DNA of 64,000 nucleotides. Source: Streptomyces sp. cf386. Lineage in GTDB: Bacteria; Actinomycetota; Actinomycetes; Streptomycetales; Streptomycetaceae. The position numbers and the translations under genes are program-made. The notes below the pieces were generated by a model. That model did no database searches and had not been told where the DNA came from. It saw only the letters and a list, made by a program, of their open reading frames with translations. Below are positions 43,108-50,948 of the stretch, piece by piece (position 1 is the first letter of the stretch; each line of letters starts with the position of its first letter). Location of the stretch: contig NZ_FNHV01000002.1 of assembly GCF_900103585.1 (NCBI RefSeq), forward strand, positions 734,078-798,077, given 5' to 3'.

Positions 43108-43187
43108 CAGGCAGTCATCGGACGGGCGACGCTCAGGCAGTCATCGGACGGGGCGACGCGTCAGGCCGTCACCGGACGCGGCTCGAC
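43108..43187 (-). repeat. Tandem triplication at the 3' end of the cysteine dioxygenase gene
   Basis: Three head-to-tail units of 26-28 bases each carry CAGGC(A/C)GTCA(T/C)CGGACG on the plus strand. The copy at 43162-43187 is the coding end of the dioxygenase gene and includes its stop context. The two downstream copies (43108-43133 and 43134-43161) are near-identical to each other and repeat even the CCTGA stop. Confidence 0.8.
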
Positions 43188-43667
43188 ACGGGCCTCGCAG
43201 GCCGGGGTCGTGTGCATCGGCATCTCGGTCAGGCCCGGGTAGTACACGTGCAGGCTTGTCGCCGGCTCCAGCGCGTCGTTCACGACCTCGTGGGTGTACC
43301 CCGGCGCGAACACCCGCTGCCCGCCCGCCTCCAACACGCGCGTGCCGCGCTCCGTGCGCTCGGTCAGCGTGCCGTCCAGGACCGTCAGGACGCCGGAGGA
43401 CCGGCCGTGGTCGTGCAGCCCGCTGCCCTGTCCGGGAACCCAGGACAGCAGCCAGACCTCGTAGCCGGGGCCCGTGCGCAGCCGGTGGTACCAGCGCGTG
43501 GTCGCGTCGTACTGGACGAGGTGCTCCCACTGGGACCGGTCGGCGGCGATGGAGCGGGCCAGGCCGACGAAGTCGGCCACGGTGGCCGGGTGCTCGCGCG
43601 GTGCCTGGAGGAGGTGCGGGACTTCGAGGATGTCGCCGGCGATCTGGAGGTCGCTGTCGCTGTTCAT
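43161..43667 (-). CDS. Cysteine dioxygenase family protein
   Basis: The 168-residue cupin is of the bacterial cysteine dioxygenase type, which oxidises cysteine to cysteine sulfinate with Fe(II). The first cupin motif is GSGLHDHGRSSGVLTVLDG (His residues are iron ligands). The second is FAPGYTHEVVNDALEPATSLHVYYPGL. WYHRL near residue 60 supplies the usual substrate Tyr/Arg environment. ATG 43667 has only a distant GAGGA, an unusually weak site, which fits control by upstream translation. A Cys-rich mini-ORF ends 91 bases before it on the same strand, suggesting regulation by cysteine supply. Confidence 0.9.
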   Translation of the reverse strand: MNSDSDLQIAGDILEVPHLLQAPREHPATVADFVGLARSIAADRSQWEHLVQYDATTRWYHRLRTGPGYEVWLLSWVPGQGSGLHDHGRSSGVLTVLDGTLTERTERGTRVLEAGGQRVFAPGYTHEVVNDALEPATSLHVYYPGLTEMPMHTTPACEARVEPRPVTA

Positions 43668-43758
43668 GGGGGTGTCGTGGTTCCTCAGTGAAAGAAAGGT
43701 CAGAGGGAACGAGAGCCGAGTCGCGGGTGACCGGGCCTACAGCCGGAGCAGGTGTGGC

Positions 43759-43851
43759 TCAACAGCTGGGACAGCAACAGCTACAGCGCGCGCGGGCAGC
43801 ACCGTGGGACCCGGCGGTGCGGGTCGAGGTGAGTACCGAGTGCGCGAGCAT
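43759..43851 (-). CDS. Candidate polycysteine leader peptide upstream of cysteine dioxygenase
   Basis: The 30-codon ORF starts MLAHSVLTSTRTAGS and ends RARCSCCCPSC, with five of its last eight codons for cysteine (TGT or TGC). Upstream is a perfect TTGACA box, a 17-base spacer and a -10-like TGTCCT seven bases before the ATG, which would start transcription at the ATG itself (leaderless). It lies in the untranslated region of the cysteine dioxygenase gene. The layout matches the polycysteine leader ORFs described in mycobacteria as cysteine-responsive attenuators. That this ORF is translated and senses cysteinyl-tRNA is inference. Confidence 0.6.
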   Translation of the reverse strand: MLAHSVLTSTRTAGSHGAARARCSCCCPSC

Positions 43852-43858
43852 GCCCACA

Positions 43859-43887
43859 AGGACATCGGTTCATGCCTTCACTGTCAA
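43859..43887 (-). promoter_or_regulatory. Promoter for the leader ORF and cysteine dioxygenase
   Basis: On the minus strand TTGACA (43887-43882) is followed by 17 bases and TGTCCT (43864-43859). The -35 is perfect; the -10 is weak. The predicted transcript starts at or next to the leader ATG at 43851. Confidence 0.5.
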
Positions 43888-44003
43888 CTCGACGCCCGCG
43901 AATGTGGCACATGTTTCACCTCATCCGGTTCATCTTGGTGGTGAAAGGTTTGTTCTTGGAGCAGCCGGGACACATGGCGCACAACCGGGCGCACTGGCGT
44001 CGT

Positions 44004-44030
44004 TGTGATCCTGTGATCCGACTGTGATCC
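44004..44030 (+). repeat. Three TGTGATCC octamers upstream of whiB
   Basis: Exact copies lie at 44004-44011, 44012-44019 and 44023-44030. They are about 190-210 bases upstream of the likely whiB promoter and could be a regulator-binding array for whiB or for the divergent gene. Confidence 0.6.
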
Positions 44031-44215
44031 GGTTCGCTTCTACGCACGCGTGCAACGAGATCGAACTTCTGGGCGTCCTTTTCCGTACAGGCTCTGCGGA
44101 GGGCCAGGGGCCCTCCTGGGTCCCGTCCGCTCGTCAAGGTTTAGGCCGATTTGAACACTTTCCGCTAGGCCTTGGTTCCGCAGAGTGAATAAGGGGCTCA
44201 ATAGCAGATCTCGGC

Positions 44216-44245
44216 TTGACTCGCCCGGAGCAGCACACTTGTAAT
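44216..44245 (+). promoter_or_regulatory. whiB vegetative-type promoter
   Basis: TTGACT (-35), 18-base spacer and TGTAAT (-10, five of six consensus bases) would start transcription near 44252, about 67 bases before the whiB ATG. S. coelicolor whiB is known to have a constitutive and a developmental promoter; this fits the former. Confidence 0.6.
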
Positions 44246-44318
44246 TTCACTCGTGTCGTTCAGCCGAAATCGGTAACGGCAACATCACGGGGACGCGAAA
44301 GACAGACGAGGGGCGCAC

Positions 44319-44582
44319 ATGACCGAGCTGGTGCAGCAACTGCTGGTCGACGACGCGGACGAGGAACTCGGCTGGCAGGAGCGCGCGCTGTGCGCCCAGA
44401 CCGACCCCGAGTCCTTCTTCCCCGAGAAGGGCGGCTCCACCCGCGAGGCCAAGAAGGTCTGCCTGGCCTGTGAGGTCCGCTCCGAGTGCCTCGAGTACGC
44501 CCTCGCCAACGACGAGCGCTTCGGGATCTGGGGCGGCCTGTCCGAGCGTGAACGCCGCCGACTGAAGAAGGCCGCTGTCTGA
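44319..44582 (+). CDS. whiB: WhiB, iron-sulfur sporulation regulator
   Basis: The 87-residue Wbl protein has four cysteines (C25, C48, C51, C57) that bind a [4Fe-4S] cluster. The GIWGG turn (69-73) contacts the principal sigma factor, and a basic C-terminal tail (ERERRRLKKAA) binds DNA. The sequence, as far as I remember it, is the same as S. coelicolor WhiB, which acts with WhiA at the onset of sporulation septation. GAGGGG precedes ATG 44319. It is transcribed alone, next to a cysteine catabolism gene read in the other direction. Confidence 0.97.
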   Translation: MTELVQQLLVDDADEELGWQERALCAQTDPESFFPEKGGSTREAKKVCLACEVRSECLEYALANDERFGIWGGLSERERRRLKKAAV

Positions 44583-44796
44583 AGCAGGTCACTGTCCGAA
44601 GAAGGCGGTGTCCGACGAAACGGCTCCACAACCGCACGTACATACGTCACGTACGGCCCGTCGCAGGTGGGTTATCCACAGGCGGCGGGCCACTCTCATG
44701 CCCAGCCGATAGTGTGGTCGCTCGTCCGAGACGCACCGCTGTCCCCTCGGGGCACAAGCGTCCACCGCAGTCCATCGAACCGGGGCCCGTACCTCG

Positions 44797-47700
44797 ATGT
44801 CCGTGCACAGCCACCCGGCAGCCCATTCCGACTCCGCTGCCGCACCTGAGTTCCCGCGTCATGTGGTGACCGCCGTGCTCGTCGCCCACGACGGCGCGCG
44901 CTGGCTGCCCGACGCGCTCGCCGGGCTGCTCGGCCAGGAGCGCCCCGTCCAGTTCGCCGTGGCCGCCGACACCGGCAGCGCGGACCACTCCGCGCAGCTC
45001 GTCACCGACGCCCTCGGCGCCGACCGGGTACTGCACCTCGCCCGGCGCACCGGCTTCGGCCAGGCCGTCGAGGAGGCCAACCGCACCGCCCCCGTCCTCA
45101 CCCCGGACGAGCTGAGCTATCTGAAGCGGCCGAGCGGCTGGGACCCCGTCACGCGCACGTGGCGCGACGACGCCTACGACATGCCCGAACTCCCCCACGG
45201 GGAGCCGGTGCAGTGGCTGTGGCTCCTGCACGACGACTGCGCCCCCGAACCCGACGCCCTGGCCCAGCTGCTGCGCGTCGTGGAGAACGAGTACGAACTG
45301 GGCCGCGACGACGTCGCCGTCGTGGGCCCCAAGCTGCGCGGCTGGTACGACCGCCGGCAGCTCCTCGAGGTCGGCGTCACCATTGCCAACTCCGGCCGCC
45401 GCTGGACCGGACTCGACCGCCGCGAACAGGACCAGGGCCAGCACGACCACGTCCGGTCCGTGCTGTCCGTGTCCACCGCCGGCATGCTGATCCGGCGCGA
45501 CATCTTCGAGCAACTCGGCGGCTTCGACCGGCGACTGCCCCTGATGCGCGACGACGTCGACCTGTGCTGGCGCGCGACCGCCGCCGGCCACCGCGTCCTC
45601 ATCGCCCCCGAGGCAGTCGTACGACACGCCGAGGCCGCCTCCCGCGAGCGCCGCGCCGTCGACTGCGTGGGCCGCACCGCCGCCTCCCCGCACAAGGTCG
45701 ACAAGGCGGGCGCCGCCTACACCCTCCTGGTCAACACGCGTACGGCCGTGCTGCCCTGGGTGCTGCTGCGCCTCGTGCTCGGCACGGTCCTGCGGACCCT
45801 CGCCTACCTCGTGGGCAAGGTCCCCGGCCAGGCCCTCGACGAGATCCGTGGCCTCGTGGGCACGCTGCTGCGCCCCGAGCGGATCATCGCCGGGCGGCGC
45901 AGGCGTGGGAGCCCCGTGATCGACAAGGGCGAGCTGCGGGCGCTGTTCCCGCCGCCCGGCGCGACGGTGCGGGCCACCGTCGAACAGGTCGCGAGCAACC
46001 TCGTGGGCCGCTCCGACCCGGAGGCTGCCGCCGGCGCGGGCCGGCACGGCAGCGCCGTCGAGTCCGGACCCGGCGGCGACGACGCGGACTTCCTGGAGAT
46101 AGAACAGTTCGCCCGCCTGAAGCGCATCGCCCGCAAGCCCGGCCCGGTGCTCTTCCTGGCGCTGCTGTTCGTCTCGCTGCTCGCCTGCCGTGAGCTCCTC
46201 GGCGGCGGCGCCCTCGCGGGTGGCGCGTTGCTGCCCGCCCCGGCCGACTCCGGCGAGCTGTGGTCCCGTTACCTGGACGCCTGGCAGCCCGTGGGCGCCG
46301 GTGGCACCCCGTCCGCGCCGCCGTACCTCGCGATCGTGGCGATGCTCGCCTCCACCCTGCTGGGCTCGACCGGGCTCGCGGTCACGATCCTCCTCGTCTG
46401 CTCGGTGCCGCTGGCCGGGGTCACGGCCTACTTCGCCTCCCGTCCGCTCGTCGAGTCCCGCCTCCTGCGCGCGTGGGCGGCCGTCGCCTACGCCTTCCTG
46501 CCCGCCGCCACCGGCGCCCTCGCCGGCGGCCGCATCGGCACCGCCGTACTCGCCGTCCTGCTGCCGCTCATCGCGCGCGCGGGCATCTCGGCGAGCGGCC
46601 TTGCGAACAGTTCCGGTGCGCGCGGCAGTTGGCGCGCCACCTGGGCGTACGCCTTGCTGCTGACGATCACCACGGCCTTCACGCCGATCGTCTGGCCGAT
46701 CGCGCTGGTCCTCGGGCTCGGGCTGCTGGCCGTGCGCCGCACCGACATCACCGCGTACGGCCTGCGCTTCCTGGCCCAGTTCGGCGTGCCCCTGCTGGTG
46801 CTCGCGCCCTGGTCGCTGTCGCTGCTCCCGTTCGGGTTCTTTCGCGAGGCCGGGCTGGGGTACGGCTCGTCGTCCGCGTCCGCCCTGGATCTGCTCGGTG
46901 CCAGCCCCGGCGGGCCCGGCACCGTCAGCGGGCTCATGCTCATCGGTGTCGTACTGGCCGCGCTGGCCGCCCTGATGCGCTCCGAGCGCCAGTTCGGCAT
47001 CTGGACGGCCTGGGCGGTCGCCCTGGTGGGCCTCGTCTTCGCGGCCCTCTCCAACAGCTCCACCTGGGCCGGCCCCGCGACCCTCGTCTACGGCATCGCC
47101 CTCCTGGCCGCCGCGCTGCTCGGCGCCGACGGGGCACGCTCGCGCGTGGCCGAGCAGAGCTTCGGCTGGCGCCAGCCGGTCGCCGCGCTGATCGCCTTCG
47201 CGGCCGCCGCTGGCCCGCTGCTCGTCGCCGCCGGCTGGATGCTCCGCGGCGCCGACGGCCCGCTGGAGCGGCGCGACCCCGTGCAGGTGCCCGCCTTCGT
47301 CGCCGAGGACAGCAACAACCGCGACCAGGCCCGCACCCTCGTCCTCGACAGCGAGTCCACGACCCAGGTCGGCTACATGCTCGTCCGCGGCTCCGGCGCC
47401 CGCCTCGGCGACGCCGAACTCGCCGCCGCCGACGGGGAGAACGCCAAGCTCGACAAGATCGTCGCCAACCTCGTCGCCGGCTCCGGCGCCGACCAGGCCG
47501 ACCAGCTGGGCGCGTTCGCGGTGCGCTACGTCCTCGTCCACAAGGGCGCGCCCCGCGACGTCACGCGCGTGCTGGACGCCACGCCGGGACTGCAGCGGCT
47601 GAGTGAGCAGAACGGCAGCGCGCTGTGGCGGGTCGACCGTCAGGTGTCACGTGCGGCCATCGTCTCCGGTTCAGGCTCCGGGGCGGCGTCCGGTTCGGGT

Positions 47701-48483
47701 GAGCCCCAACCCGTTGCCGCCGGTCCCGTCGAGATCCACACCACGATTCCGAGTGGCGCCGAAGGGCGCGTCCTGCGCCTCGCCGACAGTGCCGGCGACG
47801 GCTGGACGGCCACCCTGGACGGCAGGCCGCTCACCGCGACCACGGTCGACGGCTGGGCCCAGGGCTTCGAACTCCCTTCCAGCGGCGGCAGGCTGGACGT
47901 CACCTACGACGACCCGATCGGCCACACCGCCTGGCTGTGGACCCAGGGATTCCTCGCCCTCGTCCTCGTCGTGATGGCTCTTCCGGGACGTCGCCGTGAT
48001 GTCGACGACGACCTGCCCGAGGAGGAGACCGTCCCGGCCGAGGCAGTGGCCGGCGAGGGACGGCGGGCCCGTCGGCTCCGGGCCCAGGCCGAGGCCGAGG
48101 CCGAGGAGGCCGGTCAGGGAGGGGAGTTCCCGCCTCCTCCTTCGGAGGAGACCTCCGCGGCGATTCCGCACCAGCAGTCCTCGGGAGAGTGGGACACGCC
48201 CAGCTACGCGGGCGCCGAGTACGGCGGCTACGGCGGCGAGCAGTACCCGGGTGGCCAGCAGTACCCGGCGAACGGCGCCTACGACCAGACGTATCAGGCG
48301 GACCCGTACCAGGGCGGCCAGTACGACCCGTACGCATACGGCGGGCAGACCCAGGCAGGGGCGTACGACACGTCGTACGACGCCTCGTACGACCAGACGT
48401 ACCAGCAGGGTTACGACGCCACGTACGACCCGGCGCAGCCGCATCCGCACGGCAGTGAGCGTTCCGACGGGAGCCAGCAGTGA
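44797..48483 (+). CDS. Giant family 2 glycosyltransferase / polytopic membrane protein
   Basis: The 1228-residue protein has a GT2 domain (about 20-300: TAVLVAHDGARWLPDALAGL, LWLLHDDCAPEPDA, STAGMLIRRDIFEQLGGFD, MRDDVDLCWRA). About 12 membrane helices (roughly 320-340 and 450-830) and an extracytoplasmic domain (850-1030) follow. A last helix (TAWLWTQGFLALVLVVMAL) precedes a disordered tail of about 170 residues. The tail is rich in Tyr, Gly and Gln (YGGYGGEQYPGG and repeated YDxxY). This actinobacterial architecture suggests a glycosyltransferase fused to a GT-C-like or transport module for a wall polymer. Its stop overlaps the DUF5719 gene (GTGA). Confidence 0.88.
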   Translation: MSVHSHPAAHSDSAAAPEFPRHVVTAVLVAHDGARWLPDALAGLLGQERPVQFAVAADTGSADHSAQLVTDALGADRVLHLARRTGFGQAVEEANRTAPVLTPDELSYLKRPSGWDPVTRTWRDDAYDMPELPHGEPVQWLWLLHDDCAPEPDALAQLLRVVENEYELGRDDVAVVGPKLRGWYDRRQLLEVGVTIANSGRRWTGLDRREQDQGQHDHVRSVLSVSTAGMLIRRDIFEQLGGFDRRLPLMRDDVDLCWRATAAGHRVLIAPEAVVRHAEAASRERRAVDCVGRTAASPHKVDKAGAAYTLLVNTRTAVLPWVLLRLVLGTVLRTLAYLVGKVPGQALDEIRGLVGTLLRPERIIAGRRRRGSPVIDKGELRALFPPPGATVRATVEQVASNLVGRSDPEAAAGAGRHGSAVESGPGGDDADFLEIEQFARLKRIARKPGPVLFLALLFVSLLACRELLGGGALAGGALLPAPADSGELWSRYLDAWQPVGAGGTPSAPPYLAIVAMLASTLLGSTGLAVTILLVCSVPLAGVTAYFASRPLVESRLLRAWAAVAYAFLPAATGALAGGRIGTAVLAVLLPLIARAGISASGLANSSGARGSWRATWAYALLLTITTAFTPIVWPIALVLGLGLLAVRRTDITAYGLRFLAQFGVPLLVLAPWSLSLLPFGFFREAGLGYGSSSASALDLLGASPGGPGTVSGLMLIGVVLAALAALMRSERQFGIWTAWAVALVGLVFAALSNSSTWAGPATLVYGIALLAAALLGADGARSRVAEQSFGWRQPVAALIAFAAAAGPLLVAAGWMLRGADGPLERRDPVQVPAFVAEDSNNRDQARTLVLDSESTTQVGYMLVRGSGARLGDAELAAADGENAKLDKIVANLVAGSGADQADQLGAFAVRYVLVHKGAPRDVTRVLDATPGLQRLSEQNGSALWRVDRQVSRAAIVSGSGSGAASGSGEPQPVAAGPVEIHTTIPSGAEGRVLRLADSAGDGWTATLDGRPLTATTVDGWAQGFELPSSGGRLDVTYDDPIGHTAWLWTQGFLALVLVVMALPGRRRDVDDDLPEEETVPAEAVAGEGRRARRLRAQAEAEAEEAGQGGEFPPPPSEETSAAIPHQQSSGEWDTPSYAGAEYGGYGGEQYPGGQQYPANGAYDQTYQADPYQGGQYDPYAYGGQTQAGAYDTSYDASYDQTYQQGYDATYDPAQPHPHGSERSDGSQQ

Positions 48484-50006
48484 ACCGCACGACCCTGTCC
48501 CTGATCGCCGGTGTCACGGCCCTCGCGGCCATAACCGGGGTCGCGGCGCTCACGACCCCGGACGCGTCCGGGACGAACACCGCCAAGGCGGCCGCCGAAC
48601 TGCCCGTGGAGCGTTCGAGCCTGGTGTGCCCGGCACCGAGCACCTCGGATCTCGCGGAGACGACGTACACGGCGTTCACGCCCGTCACGAAGGGGACGGG
48701 GAGCGCCGGGAAGGCGGAACTGAGGTCGGGGGCGGAGGAGCCGGATGCCGCGACGGACGCCAAGGGCAAGGAGACCGGCGCCGCGAACAAGACCGATAAG
48801 ACGGCCAAGACCGACAAGTCCGTCCTGACGGGCAAGGAGCCGGGTGCGCCGGTCACCGAGGAAGCGTCCGGTTCGGACTCGCCGGCGCTCATCGGGACCG
48901 CCGACGGGAAGTTCGCGCCCGGCTGGACCGTGCAGGAGACCACGGAGGTCGTGGCGGGCACGGGGCGTGGGCTGCAGGGAGTCAACTGCACCGCGCCGGA
49001 CACCGAGTTCTGGTTCCCGGGCGCCAGTACGGCGGTAGACCGCACGGACTACGTCCATCTCACCAACCCCGACGACTCCGCCGCCGTCGTCGACATCGAG
49101 CTGTACGGCAAGGACGGTGCCCTGGAGACCACGGTGGGGGAGGGGATCACGGTTCAGCCGCACTCCGGGGAGCCGATCCTGCTGTCGACGCTCACCAGTG
49201 AGAAGCAGGAGAACGTGACTGTGCACGTGACGGTGCGCAGTGGCCGGGTGGGCGCCTCGGTGCAGGCGCTGGACGACAAGCTCGGCGGGGACTGGCTGGC
49301 GGCGTCCGCCGACCCCGCGGGGACCCTGGTTGTGCCCGGCATTCCGAAGGACGCCAAGGCCGTGCGGCTGGTCGCCTTCACGCCGGGGGACGCGGATGCG
49401 GATCTCAAGGTGCGGCTCGCCTCGCCGTCCGGGGAGATCACCCCCGCCGGGAACGAGACGTTGCATGTCAAGGCCGGTATGACGAGTGCGGTGGATCTCG
49501 GGGACGTCATGCGGGGCGAGGCGGGGTCGCTGGTGCTGACGCCTACGGATCGGGCCGTGCCGGTGGTCGCGGCGGTGCGGGTGGTCCGTGGGGAGGGCGC
49601 CAAGCAGGAGACGGCGTTCATCCCGGCGAGCCGACCGGTCGGCACGCGCGCGACGGTGGTGGACAACAAGGCGAAGGGCACGACGCTGTCCCTTACGGCA
49701 CCGTTCCGCTCGGCCGAGGTCAAGGTCACGGCGTCCGGGGGGAGCGACGGCGGTACGGCGGTGTCGAAGACGTACACGATCAAGTCCGGCACGACACAGG
49801 ACGTGGAGGTGCCGGTGCCGAGCGGGTTGAAGGGCACTTATGCGCTGACCGTGGAGACCGTGTCGGGCGGGCCGGTGTACGGGGGACGGACGCTGGCGGC
49901 GACGGCGGAGGGCGTGCCGGGCTTCACGGTGCAGACGCTGCCGGACGATCGCGGGATGGTGGCTGTGCCGGAGGCGGACGAGGATCTGTCGGTGTTGCAG
50001 AAGTAG
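48480..50006 (+). CDS. Secreted DUF5719-family protein
   Basis: The 508-residue product starts at GTG overlapping the stop of the giant glycosyltransferase gene, so the two are coupled. It has a signal-anchor helix (LIAGVTALAAITGVAAL) and Cys-containing segment (SSLVCPAPST). A Lys/Thr/Ala-rich low-complexity stretch (about 80-125) is followed by the DUF5719 region of repeated beta strands (TEFWFPGASTAVDRTDYVHL, NPDDSAAVVDIELYGKDG, VQALDDKLGGDWLAAS). DUF5719 has no known function; the tight coupling to the glycosyltransferase in the same operon suggests an extracytoplasmic partner. Confidence 0.88.
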   Translation: MNRTTLSLIAGVTALAAITGVAALTTPDASGTNTAKAAAELPVERSSLVCPAPSTSDLAETTYTAFTPVTKGTGSAGKAELRSGAEEPDAATDAKGKETGAANKTDKTAKTDKSVLTGKEPGAPVTEEASGSDSPALIGTADGKFAPGWTVQETTEVVAGTGRGLQGVNCTAPDTEFWFPGASTAVDRTDYVHLTNPDDSAAVVDIELYGKDGALETTVGEGITVQPHSGEPILLSTLTSEKQENVTVHVTVRSGRVGASVQALDDKLGGDWLAASADPAGTLVVPGIPKDAKAVRLVAFTPGDADADLKVRLASPSGEITPAGNETLHVKAGMTSAVDLGDVMRGEAGSLVLTPTDRAVPVVAAVRVVRGEGAKQETAFIPASRPVGTRATVVDNKAKGTTLSLTAPFRSAEVKVTASGGSDGGTAVSKTYTIKSGTTQDVEVPVPSGLKGTYALTVETVSGGPVYGGRTLAATAEGVPGFTVQTLPDDRGMVAVPEADEDLSVLQK

Positions 50007-50036
50007 ACCGTGGCTCGGCGCTGGTCAGGCATTTTC

Positions 50037-50112
50037 AGCCCGCCCGGCGTTCGAGGACGAGGCCCCTTCAGGGCCGAAGCGGGGTCTGGGGGCCTGCGGC
50101 CCCCAGCAGCGC
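50037..50112 (+). repeat. Dispersed intergenic repeat, truncated copy
   Basis: AGCCCGCCCGGCGTTCGAGG, ACGAGGCCCCTTCAGGGCC and GGGTCTGGGGGCC match the first half of the copy at 35171; the second half is missing. It lies between convergent genes. Confidence 0.75.
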
Positions 50113-50155
50113 CCGCACCCTGCCACGGCGCGCAGCCAAGCGACGACGTCAGCCG

Positions 50156-50605
50156 TCAATCCTCGCCGTAGCGGGGATCCACCGTCTCCGGCGTCAGCCC
50201 CAGCAGCTCGGCCACCTGCTCCACGACCACCTCGTGCACCAGCGCCGCTCGCTCCTCGCGGCCCTTCGTGCGGATCTCCACCGGGCGGCGATAGATGACC
50301 ACCCGCGCCGGCCGCCCCTCGCGCGCGGGGATCGTGCCGCCGAGGGGGACCGCCTCGTCGTTCCAGGTGCGGCCGGGACCGTCCAGGCGGGGCACCTCGA
50401 GGACCAGGAAATCGATGTCGGCGAGCTGGGGCCAGCGGCGTTCGAGGCGCTCCACGGAGTCCTGCACCAGGTCGGCGAAGGCGTCGGCGCGGCTGGCGGC
50501 GAGGGGGACCTGGGGTGGTGCGATCGGGCCGCGCATGCCCCGCCCGTGGCGATCACGGCGGCGGGGCCCGGGGCCGACGGCACGGGGCGGTACGGGGGTG
50601 TCCAT
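50156..50605 (-). CDS. Zincin-like metallopeptidase family protein lacking HExxH
   Basis: The 149-residue product has a basic start (GPGPRRRDRHGRGMRGP) and then the DUF1025-type minimal zincin pattern (FADLVQDSVERLERRWPQLA, DFLVLEVPRL, GREERAALVHEVVVEQVAEL). In the family the helix usually carries HExxH; here it reads HEVVVE, so the second zinc ligand is replaced. The protein may not be an active protease. ATG 50605 is chosen as the first start after the promoter region, in line with family length. It is divergent from the DUF3499 gene; the 343-bp gap 50606-50948 holds both promoters. Confidence 0.8.
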   Translation of the reverse strand: MDTPVPPRAVGPGPRRRDRHGRGMRGPIAPPQVPLAASRADAFADLVQDSVERLERRWPQLADIDFLVLEVPRLDGPGRTWNDEAVPLGGTIPAREGRPARVVIYRRPVEIRTKGREERAALVHEVVVEQVAELLGLTPETVDPRYGED

Positions 50606-50948
50606 CACTGGTGAAGGGTAGTCCTCGTGACGGGTGCGTGTCCGTGCAGCGTGTGGCGGTGGGAGCGGTTCCCGTCCGTCGGTACGGCATGTCGGTGGAT
50701 GACCATTCCAGCCAAGGTTGGGCTCGTTTCCGTATCTCTCCGAGACCGGTGAGATCAAGGCAATTGGCATGGTTTGTATGGGGTGATGACCGATTTCGAA
50801 CGCGTTCGGGATCTCGGCAGCGGGCTTCCCCGCAGGTCAGCGGAGTGGGACGGAAGGGGCGTGTGGGGTGTTTCACAGCACGACACGGTGGGGTGACCTG
50901 GGGGAGAGTCGTCGCGGCCCGCTCAAGAGTGCGGTACCGTCCAACGTC
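50606..50948. other. Divergent promoter region without recognised sites
   Basis: The gap contains the palindrome CGAACGCGTTCG (50797-50808) and an AT-richer patch at 50740-50790 (AATTGGCATGGTTTGTATGG). No gene, terminator or known operator was found. Confidence 0.4.

Larger units (their letters stand above)
43888..44318. other. Divergent regulatory region, cysteine dioxygenase leader / whiB
   Basis: This 431-bp non-coding stretch lies between the leader ORF promoter and the whiB start. It contains three TGTGATCC repeats (44004-44030), an inverted repeat GGGCCAGGGGCCC-like block near 44101-44115, and the whiB promoter (44216-44245). The AT-rich part around 44140-44260 is typical of developmental promoters. 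No further gene is seen. Confidence 0.55.

Noticed and set aside
44236..44255. TTTCACTCGTGTCG near the whiB promoter as a BldD site
   Set aside because: Spacing and several key positions do not match the 15-base BldD palindrome; BldD control of whiB may exist but is not shown by this stretch.
44647..47541. 964-codon minus-strand ORF antisense to the giant glycosyltransferase
   Set aside because: Its composition is biased (Gly/Arg/His/Gln) with no domain; the plus strand encodes a recognisable GT2 and membrane helices in the correct codon frame.
50797..50808. CGAACGCGTTCG as a LexA (SOS) box
   Set aside because: The half-sites CGAAC and GTTCG are separated by two bases, whereas actinobacterial SOS boxes have four; the flanking genes are not DNA repair genes.
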